Of a stretch of DNA of 64,000 nucleotides, positions 33,190 through 46,000 are shown piece after piece. This DNA is from Nematostella vectensis. Its lineage: Eukaryota; Cnidaria; Anthozoa; Actiniaria; Edwardsiidae. The notes under the pieces are model-generated. The model did no database searches and had not been told where the DNA came from. It worked only from the letters and a program-made list of their open reading frames with translations. The position numbers and the translations under genes were made by a program. Position 1 is the stretch's first letter; each line of letters begins with the position of its first letter. The stretch covers positions 11,977,040 through 12,041,039 of the forward strand of contig NC_064042.1 in assembly GCF_932526225.1 (NCBI RefSeq). Direction: 5' to 3'.

Positions 33190-34970
33190 TTATTTTTTAA
33201 TGGAATATGCACTAATAATTCGGTGACGCTTTCTGCATAATTGAAAGAGTCAATTTCTAACGCTTCTAAGACTACCGTATCGATACAAAGAACACGTTTG
33301 ATTATTATTTTTATAATCTATAAAACTCTGTACAGAAAATGTTGATCGCTTATGATATACGCACAAAATAATGACTAAAACGAATGTCTCCACGTTTTTA
33401 CGAACTGTAAAGAAAAAATACATATAATTTTATAGAAAAAATATAATATCACCAGCATAAATATGTTTTTTATTTACTTTGCCATCACCTGTGAACAATT
33501 ATAAATTTAAATACAATTTCCGCCCACACAATTGTTTCTCAGTCATTTTTAGTCATTTAGCCATGAGCAGATCTTCCGTTTGGGTGACCTTTGGGAGCTC
33601 CCGCAAAGTACGCTGGATCTTCGAGCATGTTAGCATGGATTCACACCCAAGCACTTTTTATCAGCCTCACAAATGGTTTTTCACGCTTGTTGCTTTTTAT
33701 TACTTTTAGCGTCATTTCCAAGAACATGTATCTAACCAATATGTCCTCCGGTTCCTCAAGAAAATAATCTCTCTCTTTAATTACCATTCCTATAATTTAA
33801 GAACCGCAGGGGATCCGTTTTACAGGATATTTTCTGATAAAGCACCAGTCGCTTCCATCGTTTTCTATTTAGCAAATTTCATAAAAAAAGAAAATACAGA
33901 AAGCAATTCGCGAGTTAAAACTTCATTAGTAATAATACTTTTCTGTTGGAATTATCTATTCAGATACTGCCTAATATCAGAGAAATTCTACTACTAACAG
34001 TTAAGTACTTTTGCTTACAGGTTTTATCCCACTTTCCCTATCGCCTGGCTGCTATAGGATGCTTTCAAAATACAGAGAATATGCAATGGGTTCGAAGAGT
34101 TGGTAGTCGTTCTGAGTGGTCGTTCTGATCTAACCTCTCTATAAAAATTGGTTATTTCGTTAGTTATTTCGTTAGTTATTTTCAATACTCCCTACCTTAT
34201 TACCTTTCATTTTCGCGTCAATTTAACTTTTAGAATTTTGCGATTTAAAAACAGAACGCGAAAATGAAGTATCGCAAAAATTGTGATGAGCGAAAATCAA
34301 GTGAGTTTATAAAAAGCCTTTGGGTGAAATATTAACCGTTTCATATAGCTTATGGAAACACCTTGTCTATTTAGTCAGCTATTGTACATACAGTGCATTT
34401 AGGGGTTGAGTTGGACAGTTATGAACTGCATTTATAGATTTTTGTAGAACTAATTTTGGCCCATGCATGTTTTTACTTGTTAGAGTTTTTTACAGTTTTG
34501 ATGATTAAAGCATATTCTAATTCCACTTGTTTTTCTTGATTTCATTGTCTCAAAATCGTAAAATCGCCACGCCAAATTATAGGGTGTAGGCTAATCCGGG
34601 TCTCAAATACGTATTTACATACCCAACGCGCTACAAACAGAAATAAAACAGTGTAAGATTTGGTAAAATGAATCCTTAATGAGGCTACCAAGTCGAACTT
34701 TTCCAAATAATGGAATGAGAGTAATTTTCCTTTTTTTTCTGTCTCTATCTTGTTCGCTTTTAGTAAGCTGTATTTACATATTCTTCCTTCGGAGTTGTTT
34801 AAAAGGCGTGGAGGGGGCATTCGCGTTGACCATCAAGGGTAAAAGGACAAAGGCAATGTATTGTACCCCCCCCCCCCCCCCCCCTCCTTCTCACACGCCC
34901 TTGAAGAGGTTTCTGGACTTGTTATTTTTTTCCTTAATTAATAGCACAAGAATCATGCTAAAGAAAAGCA
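33190..34970. other. Intergenic interval between the two convergent paralogues
   Basis: AT-rich with a poly(C) run at about 34866-34883. No gene, RNA gene or long repeat recognised. Confidence 0.5.
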
Positions 34971-34977
34971 AATCCCT

Positions 34978-35800
34978 CTAGTTCCTTAGCACCATGGCAA
35001 CAAGGCCCATTAAAACCCACACCAGTACAGCAGAATTTATGATTACATTTCCGCTTCCGGCCTCGGGGTTATATTGATACATCTCGATAAAAGTTCCGTT
35101 CATGGTCTTCATAATCTGGGTGCAGTTTGTGTTGTTAGCGACTGGGCTATCGTACGAGACCATATTCTTTAATTCGATAGACCTGGTATCGACTGCGTCG
35201 AAGTCAATGTTAACGGACGCATTCTCTCCGCTGAATTTCACCACTCGCTTAAGGCCTCTCTGATCCTCGTACGTAACGCTAGTGTTTACATCTGATTTAT
35301 GCAGCCCGCTTAAGTCCGCTTAGGAGATTCACGCTCTCATTGGAATTCACACATCTCTCACCATTTGAGTCAAGCAACACCTCCTCGGTGTAGTTCAATC
35401 GGAATGCTCTCTCGGGTGGTATATAGACGTCTACGTTGCTATAGTCCATTGGGTAGCGCCCTCGGTAAATTGGTGCTCGACCCAGAGTGTATCTGTAAGC
35501 CAGGTAACCGCCAACGAGCGCCGTGCCACCGATTAAAGCGCGATTTCTGACCCGTGTTTGTGAGTGGATGACAGGCGAATAACGACTTGAAGCTTTTATA
35601 GGTGTGAATTTGGTCACTGGCATCCTTACAGCAGTGTTTCCCCCAGTGTTAGACGTAGCCCGTCGTCGTCTACGGGTACTTGTTTTTCGGCGCCGTTCGC
35701 TGGTTTTTCGGCGGCTTGAACTCGCAGTAGTTTCTGTTATTTCGATCAGTACTGCTAAGATTACAACCACAAGCAAAAGCAGTAAAAATCGGTGATTCAT
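34978..35800 (-). pseudogene. Prion-protein-like secreted glycoprotein, frameshifted paralogue
   Basis: Minus strand, ATG at 35800-35798. The product begins with a strong signal peptide (RFLLLLLVVVILAVLI) and an Arg-rich basic region (SERRRKTSTRRRRR). A glycine/hydrophobic segment with ALVGGYLAYRYTLGRAPIYR, then SNVDVYIPPERAFRLNYTEE and the first conserved Cys150, follow. After 167 residues it stops. The C-terminal half continues in another frame (VANNTNCTQIMKTMNGTFIE, hydrophobic tail to TAG 34978). The shift falls at two imperfect 10-bp copies, CCCGCTTAAG and TCCGCTTAGG (35305-35324), so a 10-bp duplication is the likely cause. The two halves match the intact gene at 32024-32770 throughout. 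It could be a real pseudogene, an allele, or an assembly error. Confidence 0.75.
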
Positions 35801-36008
35801 TGTTGGCGATGCAAAGCGAAGGTTTTTCAAATTTAGTGGGATCTCCAGCGATGGCCGTCTAAACGCCGTGCCCTGTATATAAAAATGATTTACGGCGCAC
35901 CAATCGCAAATCGTTAACACAGCTTGAAATTGATTACATGTTATGAATGTTTAATGAGCTCTAGTGTACACGCAGAATAATTATTCCAGAGAGCAAACCC
36001 TTATATAT

Positions 36009-36407
<399 letters not shown>

Positions 36408-36409
36408 GA

Positions 36410-37380
36410 AAAAAATGTAAAAAAAGCATGCCCCTTAGGAATTATTTATACTTTAAAACGATTTAAATGGGCACATAAAATACCGACGTCTTTTACCAAA
36501 ACGAAACGATTAACTTAGGTACTAACTAGGTACTAACTGTTTAAATTTACGTAAATGTTTTATCTCAATCAAATATAAGCGCCACATAGCATAATTGTAA
36601 ATATAAAATATGAAACAAAATTCAGCTTAGTTAACCGGGAAATGAAAGAAGGAAGCCCCAAAGGCTCTATACAAGCTAAGAAATGAGATGGGGAAAACAT
36701 TTTCAAACCAAGTACACGAAGGCAGATCTATATATATCAAATAGCCAGAATTTTCATGCGCAAGAAAGGTGTTTTTTGTATGAAAACACGCTAGACGTTC
36801 AGAGTAAGTACGCAGCTGCTTCTACAAAGGAGTTCTTTTGTCTCTATTCTTCTCGTTCTTTGTGTCGAGGTGCTGGTATTGTCCATTTGCCCAATCAAAT
36901 TGCAGCTTGTAAGAGCTGCGTACTGACCCGACGTTCAAGATTCACCAAGAAGAAAATAAAAAAAGGGAAAGCGAAATAAGTTAACACTTCCATTACTATA
37001 ACGTCCCCAGACAGACACCCGTAAAATATAGGCCCAACTCCAAAACGTCAGATAAACAAACAACACCATAGACGACCTTCGAAAACGCATCTAAGGTAAT
37101 AGAATTGACTCCATTGTAAAAACTCAGAAACATTTCTTACCAAAAAAGACACAAATTTCCGAACAACAAATAGAGACAAGCAAACACAGATCAAGTCGCA
37201 AATAGATACCTTTATTGCGCTCCGTCAGGTCCCATTTTACAGCCATAAGCCACAATAATCAATGATAAAACCTCCATTAGAAGCGAGCTCCATGGCTATA
37301 TTGCATGCCTGCACTGCATCATGGGAGTCTTGGAAACACCTTGAGACACCACAGAGACGCGGACAAAATCCTTCCCCATA
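36410..37380. other. No gene recognised
   Basis: A weak open frame at 36683-36979 has no family resemblance. The region around 37320-37400 leads into the repeat at 37385. Confidence 0.45.
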
Positions 37381-37384
37381 ATCA

Positions 37385-38000
37385 TAACAGGTATTTTAGC
37401 GGAGCCCCATACCTAAGAAAAAGTGGTATACAAAACAAATATGGTAACAAATATTGGTAACCCATCGACTCGAGTTTTCCTTACGATACGCGATGTCCGT
37501 CCGTCCCCAAAAAAGCATCGTATGACAACCAAACTTGGCAGGTGTCATGTGTGTGTCAAGGGGGGTGCAAAACTATGGTCACGTGAATTGTGACGTCATC
37601 AATGACGTCACTAGAAGCAAAAATATGTTAAAGTCATCAAAATTTAATTTAAAACAATATTTATATTTCACGAAGGAAACATCCTATGGCAACCAAACTC
37701 GGTAGGTGTCATGTAGGTGTCATGGTGGATGCAACAATATGGTCACGTGTTGTGTGACGTCATGGTGTCATTTTGGTGTCAAGGAAGGTGCTCTAATATG
37801 GTCACGTGATTGTGATGTTATCAATTATGTCATCAGAAGCAAAATATGCTGACGTCATCAAAATAAAAAAATATTCATATCTCGTGATAGGAACATTTTA
37901 TAACAATCAAACTTGGTAGGTGTCATGTATGTGTCAAGGGCGCTGCCAAGATATGGTCACGTGATGCGTGACGTCATCGATGACGTCAGATAAAGCCTGA
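37385..38000 (-). repeat. TGACGTCA-palindrome repeat, inverse copy
   Basis: Inverse copy of the family at 5920-6735. It begins with the CCATACCTAAGAAAAA end, ACTCGAGT, CGATGTCCGTCCGTCCCC, then sub-repeats with 'CAACCAAACTTGGCAGGTGTCATG', 'GGTCACGTG' and TGACGTCATC(A/G)ATGACGTCA. The common ends over more than 700 bp show that it is one mobile family. Confidence 0.75.
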
Positions 38001-38009
38001 AAATAATTT

Positions 38010-39010
38010 TTGAATTAGACTGGGTAGCAAAGATGTTCTACATTGGATAGTATGAGGCCATTCACTAGAAAATTTCTTTCTCACTCGGTGAAGCCCAAAC
38101 AAGGAATTATCCCATTGAATCAACCTCAGCGTGCAATCATCCATAAGCACAGCATTAATTATGCCCAAATGGACTTTAGATGTCCTAAGGCACTCTCCAG
38201 ATGTGAAAAAGCTGTAATTTTTAAGCAAATTACAAGCAAAACTGTCCTATCTTATAGGAGTCATAAAGCACTTGACCATATAGGGTATGGCATACCCCAT
38301 TGTCCAGACAGTTACATTTACATTTGCAGGGTAAAACAAAGCAATAAGATTGAAATAGAATTGACAATACTTTAAGCTGAACAACCTCACTTGATATAGT
38401 AAAGATTTTATTGAACAATCCACCTGCATTTCTTAGATATTCTGCCACCTTTGAAAATGCTGTTCTTTTCAGCTTCTCAGCTGGAGAGTCCTCATTTGAC
38501 TGGCGTCAATTAAAAATGTTTGTATTAGCCCCAACAAATATTTTCATGATTTTTTCAAAATAGATCTATCCACAAAGGACGCTTTATGAACATGATCACG
38601 TGACCAAAATAGCCTGAGGGAGAAAACTGCCCATCAACGAAGCATCGTAAATATTATAAAAAGTAATTTTAGTTACAAATTGACTAAGCAATGCCACGTA
38701 AGTCCCGCGTTGCGGACACTTGTCTCCGAACGCTGCTATCTCAGCCTCGGCATGTTCTTAGCATGTTCTTAACATTTCGTAAAATCTCAGCCTGGACGTT
38801 CTTATAAAAAAGCCTCTTATAAAAAAAGGAGTGTATGACAAGTGGACCAACGAATTGATTCCTCGGAAATATCGAAAAGTAAGTTAGAAATTGCCACTCT
38901 ATTTTTTTTTTTCGATATTTTAAAGGAATCGATCTGTGCTATGCCATAAAATGGGCTTACGGTAACGACGCATCATATTTATGTTAAATGCTAAATAACG
39001 ACTGCTCCCC
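38010..39010. other. No gene recognised; dispersed repeat at about 38690-38830
   Basis: Open frame 38043-38375 resembles no family. At 38720-38820 the words GCATGTTCTTA, 'AAATCTCAGCCTGGACGTTC' and TTATAAAAAA match 21995-22090 in inverse orientation, marking a shared interspersed repeat. Confidence 0.5.
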
Positions 39011-39019
39011 AATAAAGAC

Positions 39020-39485
39020 AGTTCCTTATACCTTATTACACTTAATTTTCGCGAAGCCAAAATTTCGCGATTTTGAGATGGCGATATTTCGCGACACTTT
39101 ATTTTCGCGATTTTCCTATTTCCGTAAAAACAGATCACTTTAATTTCGCGATTTTGGGATAATAAAATCAAGCTGTGCTGTAATCATCAAACCTGAAACA
39201 ATTTGTAACAAAAAGATGCGTGGGCTAAATTTAGTGTCATGCATAAAAATCTATAAATACAACTCGACCTCTCACCGTACTATATGTACATTAGATGACT
39301 AAATAGACAATGTGTTTCCATAAAGCTTGAAACGGCCAATATTCCCCCAAAGGTTTCTTCGGTACTCACTTAATTTTCGCGCATCCTAATATTCGCGACG
39401 CTTAATTTTGGCGTATCTTTATTTCCGCGAATCTTTTAAAAACGCGATATTAAAGTGACGCGAAAATTAAGCGTAATAAGGAATG
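39020..39485. mobile_element. MITE-like element rich in TTCGCG
   Basis: Left end TTCCTTATACCTTATTACAC then TTAATTTTCGCG; right end CGCGAAAATTAAGCGTAATA then AGGAAT, so the ends are inverted. Between them are many ATTTTCGCG(A) words on both sides and a unique centre (39180-39350). No ORF. Confidence 0.65.
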
Positions 39486-40151
39486 TTTTTTTTCTGAAGT
39501 AGAAGACGGAGGAATCCGCCTGGTGCCTAATACAAGCTTCAAGTGCCAGTAAGCCCTTTCATAGCCCGAGTTTTGACATCTTAAAAGGCTTAGCCAATGG
39601 GTGCACGAGCTGTGTTCCCTTGATATGTGGCCTCAAAGTTTGTCTTGGACTGCCGGGTACGTGATGTTTGCATGGTTGACTGCATTATGACCCCACTACA
39701 GGCTTGATTACAAGGATTGACAGCATCCCAACCATTTTTGCACTCGCTGACATAAAACTTCTAGGTTTCACCAGAGTTTACACTAGACTAGAGCTAAATG
39801 ATACTTAGAGTAACCCTTTGGTAAGGTCAGACCTAACTTTCTAACTTTCTGCTTTCTGATAGCTAACAAGTACAAGTCGAGAATTGATGCAAGTCGAGAA
39901 TTGATGCAGGGGGGGGGGGGGGGGGGGGGGGGGAGGAGAACACGCGTCCGTTCTTGCGTCAGGTTGTTCAGGATATAGTTACCGTCGTCTAGTATTTCAT
40001 AAAAACGGAAGTTCTTATTAAGTTTTGTTTATCTTTTGAACGTTGGGGCACTTTTCTTTTAAGTTACAATGTAGTGTTTTAAGTTGTTATGTACTTTTTT
40101 TTAAGTCTTATAACATTGTTGCGATTAGAATAATGTATTTTAATCATTATT

Positions 40152-40210
40152 GCAAAAACTCCTTAACGAATTTAAATTAAAATTTAAGTTCGTTAAGGAG
40201 TTTTTGCTAG
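40152..40210. repeat. Short hairpin
   Basis: CAAAAACTCCTTAACGAATT and its near-complement AGTTCGTTAAGGAGTTTTTG are separated by about 12 nt. AT-rich loop; could be a MITE end or structural element. Confidence 0.7.
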
Positions 40211-40589
40211 ATGTCGTTGTTGAATCTATTTTTGTTTAAGAGGAACCGTCCACGCGTTTCTTTTGGTTTCGCTTAAATAACATTTGTCTTTTTATTCTTG
40301 CATCAAATTGGTGAAGAAGCGCGTCAGAAAGAGTGAAGGCAGCGAGACCTGGGAGTGTGAGGATAACATTCTTAGTGAGAAACTGATAGAGAATTTTGAG
40401 AAAGAAAAGGGGACAAGAGTATCTAAGAGAGTTCGGAAGTAAATAAATTGATGTTGCTATATTCTAAATGTCATTGTTACTATAAAATCTCTGGTTATCA
40501 AAAAAATCACCTACTTATTCAAAGAATCTATTTCCAGCGGTTTATTCAAGCAAGCAACTGAGATGCTCTCAATAAAAGAATCGTTAATA

Positions 40590-40895
40590 GGGGTATTAAG
40601 GCCTAATTCATGCGCTCCTGCTGTGCCGAATCTAATTGTCTATTTGCATCGACACAAATACTGGGTTCAACGTAGATTCAGACGCGCCCAATAGCTTTCA
40701 TTTGCTCAAAATAAAACAAACATGTTATCTGAATCGGTACATCAAAGGCTCGACGTTTGAATCACTGTCGTGCTTTTGCCTTGCATCTCGTGCAGCCCGA
40801 TAGGTGCAACCGCGCTCAGTGCCGTGCCGAACTTAATTCTGTCGTGTCTAATTAGATTCGGCGCGGCAGGAGCGCAAATAGGGTCTAAGATTCAT
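40590..40895. mobile_element. MITE-like element
   Basis: Inverted ends share GCGCTCCTGC(T/C)G(T/C)GCCGAATCTAATT; the right copy reads AATTAGATTCGGCGCGGCAG. An internal repeat AATTCTGTCGTGTCTAATTA lies close to the right end. About 300 bp, no ORF. Confidence 0.6.
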
Positions 40896-41169
40896 TCGTG
40901 GGTGGCTATTTTGAAGTTTTTATGGAATTTCAATTGTAAACGTGTTTAATAGATATTCTTTAACGAGATTGATAGATAAAAGGCCGTTTCTCCAGTCCCC
41001 GTTGGCCGTTTTCTTGCGTGACAATCTTGCGTGACAATCTCTTCCCAAAATTCCAACCCCTGCTAGCAAACAGCCCTAAGGGGCGGACCATTAGAAAAGT
41101 GAAGGGGGGGGGGGGGGGGGGTGGGTTAGGAACAAAAACATCCATACACGATGAAAAGCCTGAAAAAAA

Positions 41170-42740
41170 AAACCTACGATAGCCGAGAAGGGCCATCAGA
41201 TTTCCGAGATAATAATTTCAGAGATGATAATTTCAGAGATGATAATTTCAGAGATGATAATTTCAGAGATAATAATTTCAAAGATAAATATTTCAGAAAT
41301 GATAACTTGAGATGCTAATTTCAGGGATTATAATTTCGGATAAAGAATTCTGCCGGCTTACTGAGCATGCAGCACTCGATCAACACAACAATTCCCCCAC
41401 AGCTACGTTTGGTCCTGAGGAGTTCTTCAAGTTTTCCCATATTCTGCCCTTACTTAGGTTTGTTTATGTTCATAATTCATATTAAAAAAATATAATATAT
41501 CCCACGCAAGTCAAAAGCGCCACGAAGTCATCGGTGGCCAAGCTGGATGTGCTCTTTTTCATGCCGGAGCTATACAATACAGAAAACTATCTACGCCATT
41601 TAGACTTAGACGTGCAAGCGTGTAAGCGCATGTATACTGAATCCTGTGAAGACTACAGCGGAAATATGGAGGAGCTGGTGCAACTCATAAAGCCAAACTA
41701 CACCCACCAACTAACGCAGCTGAGGCTCTAGAATTATTTTCAGAAATCACACAGAAACTTAAAAAGTTTCACCAATTTTAATGTAGCAGATGATGAAGGA
41801 GACCGAGTATTCAAATAACATGAAGACCATATTCATCCCGTTTCAGAAATGTAATTGTTTCGTTTATACAGAGACAAGATAATGTTGTTGTTTTATTTAA
41901 CTGGCTTTTTTTTAACTGGCTTTTTTGATGTATTATATTCTATCAACCAAGGGCGGATCCAGGATTCCCAAAGGGGGGGGGGGGGCACCGACGGAAGGTA
42001 AAAGTGTGTAAATTAGTTTCCATACAATACCACGGAGGGCATCGATATTTACAGTGGAACCACACAGCATCCTAAAGTTATGCTAATATTACGCATTGCT
42101 ATTTTTACGGGACATCGAAATACTGCGGCATACCTATAATAATTCCACACAATCATGTATTATGTAAATGAGATATGAGTGTCTTACACAGACACAAGGT
42201 CAATCAATCAATCAATTTTATTTGTCACCTTTATGTAACTCTTTTAATTTTAATGTTTCTCCGCGTGATCATCTCATATCCTCTATCGTTATTGCTTGAA
42301 TGTAAGTTTCCTAATTAAAGGTCCCATTACTCAGTAAAATGATCAACAAAACAACATAACCGTGTTCTTGTCAGAAATGTGATCCAACATCTTGCCACTA
42401 CTGGACATGGTAGTCTGTGGGTTGTGAATCATAGGTGGGCAAAAATGTCCGCCGCAGTTGGTCGGTCCGCCACCGTGTAACTCAGGCAATTCCTTAAGCA
42501 TTGAAAGAAGCTGGGCATGCATGTGCCTAAAGGCTTAGAGACGAAACTGTTATCTGAAATTATCTTCTCTGAAATTATCTTCTCTAAAATAATCATCTCT
42601 GAAATTATCATCTCTGAAATTATCATCTCTGAAATTATTATCTCTGAAATTATCATCTCTGAAGTTAACATCTCTGAAATCATCATCTCTGAAATTATTA
42701 TCTCTAAAATCTGATGGCCCTACTCGGCTTTCGTACAAAC
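41170..42740. mobile_element. Foldback element with 15-bp subrepeats in its ends
   Basis: Outer ends TACGATAGCCGAGAAGGGCC and, inverted, CTACTCGGCTTTCGTA (at about 42737) include the shared GGGCCATCAGATTT. Just inside each end are tandem 15-bp units: (A)GAGATGATAATTTCA, about 8 copies at 41198-41320, and the complement TGAAATTATCATCTC, about 10 copies at 42550-42710. The 1.2-kb centre includes an open frame at about 41510-41731 and a G12 run at 41973. Confidence 0.8.
41510..41731 (+). CDS. Short open frame inside foldback element, unknown
   Basis: A frame of about 70 codons contains MPELYNTENYLRHLDLDVQA, SCEDYSGNMEELVQLIKPNY and ends TAG 41729-41731. Composition is protein-like, and an AG precedes it at about 41504, so it may be a captured host exon or a decayed transposon gene. 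I do not recognise the family. Confidence 0.25.
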   Translation, partial: VKSATKSSVAKLDVLFFMPELYNTENYLRHLDLDVQACKRMYTESCEDYSGNMEELVQLIKPNYTHQLTQLRL

Positions 42741-43001
42741 CAGACAGAAACAAACTGCATACAACGATAAAACGTCTTGGAGACAAGAAAATAAAAATAT
42801 AGAAACCTCCCCACCCTACTTTTCTAATAGCCCGTCCCTAACCACTCATACGAGTTAATGGTAAACCATGGCATCTAACCCTTGAACTCCGGATACAATG
42901 CATATTGTATTAATTTGCATTGCCTGCAGATACGTCCTGTTGTCTTGGGCGCTGTTCGAGCTAGCAGAGACATCGCGGCTTTTTCTTTTCTTAAGACAAG
43001 C

Positions 43002-46000
43002 ATGGCAAAGGATTACACGACTCCAAGCGAACACCCAGCATCGGGGGGATCAAAGAGATGGAAGCTTGTTTCTGCTGGACTTTTATTGCTTTCCTTGGTT
43101 TTTCTGATCGTGATAATAGTTCTTGGGGTCAAACTCAATTCAAAGCCCGCAGAAGCCTCCTCGGGCAGCGTAAAAGAGACAAAAAGCTGCCGACGCGAAT
43201 CTCCTGGAATAAAACTTACAAGAAAATCGTCTGGAATTTTCGAGGATCTGAGGAGAGATGAGATCAAGAGGGTGCGGGATTACATGCTAGCTCAAAAGAC
43301 TCTTGACCTTACTCCGTACGAGAAAGCAACAGTGGCCGATAACTACATTTACTTCATCAAGCTTTATTTGCCCAACAAAGCGGACGTGCTACGCTATCTT
43401 GATGAGAATGGGCCCAAGCCGGAGAGAAACGCTCAGGTATCGCTTTTTATGGGTAAAGAAAATAAAGTAAGAGAATTCATAGTAGGACCTGTCTCAAGCC
43501 CCTCGCGACACAACGAGCACAGGGTACCCGGGCAGAGGTACCCTATCCCGTTTAACGCTCGACCATTTGATGACATCATTGAGCTTGCCGCGGTGCAGAA
43601 GCTGGTGCATAGGGTGACGTCATTGTTGCGCGCGCTTTTTCTCGAGAGCTACGACGGATACACCAATGATGATTGTGGTGAGAAGTGTTTAACAATAATA
43701 TACTCCGTGCCTATGGGGACGACGAGCGAGACCAGGGTTAATTGGTTTTGGTTCACCCGAACCGTGCCAGGACACTATGAATTCCCGATTGACTTTGAGT
43801 TGTATATACAGCACGAAGGCTCAAATGTATCAAACTGGAACGTCGAGAAGATCGTTTACAATGACCAGAAGTTCGATTCAGCTGAAGACCTCCTTAACGC
43901 ATACAAAAGTGACAGTCTCAATAAATCCTTCTTTGCAGCTCCGATAGGAGAAAGCAAAGATTTTGCTTCGTACAAAAGACGAGGCAAGCCCAAACCCCAA
44001 GTCCCGTTACGAGGCCCCGAACAGTACCAGCCAGATGGTCAGCGGTATGCCGTGGATGACAGGCGCATTGAGTACATGGGTTGGGAGTTCGAGTTTGGAA
44101 ATGACCCCTCGTATGGTCTTGCCGCGTATGATATCAGGTTCAACGGAGAAAGAGTCGTGTATGAATTAAGTCTACAGGAGGCGGTTGCGACCTATGGGGG
44201 GTACTTCCCCTCACAGACTAGCATGAATTTCCTGGATGCGAGCTGGCGCTTGGGGCGAAGTAGTTATGAATTGGTGCGTGGTGTTGACTGCCCTGGACAC
44301 GCAACCTTTTTTGACCTGACGAACTTTATCGGTACAGGAGAAGAGGAGACGATGCGTAACGCGGTCTGTGTGTTCGAGTTAAATACAGGTAAGAGATGAT
44401 TTTATTCACTTGATGTACAGGAATTTTTTTTATCGATCTGCAGAAAAGAAGTTTATATCTAATCTGGGGTGTCGTAATGAATAGGGTATTGTACAAGCTT
44501 GTGTGAAAGTTTTTTTTTGTAATCAAAATCATCATTATTACTACTACTATTATTATAACTATTACTACCACGACCACCACCACGAATACCACCACTATTA
44601 TTATTACTATTACTGCTTCTGCTATTATTAGGGCATCCTGTAATGTAAGAAGCATTTATAATTTTTCATTCTTATTTTTACACAAGGCATTCCTCTTCGC
44701 CGTCACTATGACAACGATTTCGCGGGCAGCTACAAGTTCTACGGTGGGATGGTGAACACTGCCCTGGTCATGCGCACTGTCTCCACCGTCTACAACTATG
44801 ACTACATTTGGGATCTCATCTTCTACCAGAATGGGGTGATCGAGGTGAAAATATCAGCATCCGGATACGTCATGGGTAGCCTTTATACGGATGAGGTAAG
44901 AAAACCAAAACCGTGGCTACCGCGTAAAGGGGATGCGTGCGTGTGTTTTAAGGGGGGAGGTGGGCTGACTGTATTTTTGTCACTGACCACAATCTCATAA
45001 GCATTCTGAAAGGAAAGGAAAAGTTCTTTGATAAAACTTTAAAGAAGTCAAATAACGCCGGCATTTTACACTCATCTGCTCAATTATAACATGTACACAA
45101 AGAACCCATTTCAACAGGCTTATTCAATCTGTCAATTAAGTAACTTAATTCCTTTTCAATGAAATATTGTTACTCAAGTATCGGGCTTTAAACAGCCTCT
45201 GTCACCCGCCATTTTGACATCCTAGCAAAATACCAAGTGTGAAAAAGCATCCATTTCCATCGGCTGATTTTAGGAAACCAATGTTATATTTTCGATCGAA
45301 TTTGGTAAATGAAGTATAAAACTTTGCTTTTAGATGGTTATTTCGAGATTTAACCACCGTGCGTCTTCCAATATTAAATGAAAACAATGACAAAGGTGAA
45401 GCTGGCAAGGGCACTTTAACTGTGGATGGTTATTTTTAATTTTCATTGAACGAAGATCCTTTTATTTTTTAATATAAACAATAGAAAAGAAGTGGTTGAT
45501 CAAATTTCTTTAAATTTTCGACGGTGGACGGACGACGATGGCACATGATGTCGCGCTCCCACAGTTTCCTATAAGTCAGCGGATATGTGACCGTCGACCT
45601 TCTGCTTTAGTCGTAATCATACTTGCGTAACACAAACAACAACATTATGTTGTTTCTTCACTGCTTCATTCAACCTTGCTTCGTCTATGGCCTTTTCCAA
45701 GGTCAAATCGGCTTTTAACTGTAACCTTTCGGATAATTTCGCATCTTGAAGACCGACAACTAGCCTATCTCGAATAAGTTCATCAGTTAAATTACCATAG
45801 TTGCAATGTTGCGCTAGACTATGCAGGTTAGTGATGAATGCATCCACGCTTTCGCCGGCAAGTTGTACCCTTTGGTTGAACTTTGCTCTTTCGAAAATCG
45901 TGTTTCTTCTTGACGAAATGGCCGTCGAACTTCTCTACTACGACCTAGTAATCCTTTGATTCGGCTTCGGTAAGTGAGAATGTGCTGAGTACGTCTTCAG

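Noticed and set aside
38043-38375. 110-codon plus-strand frame
   Set aside because: No family resemblance; region appears repeat-derived.
42882-43001. Upstream extension of the amine oxidase by 40 codons
   Set aside because: It would need a TTG start and contains a likely splice acceptor; the ATG at 43002 directly precedes the membrane anchor.
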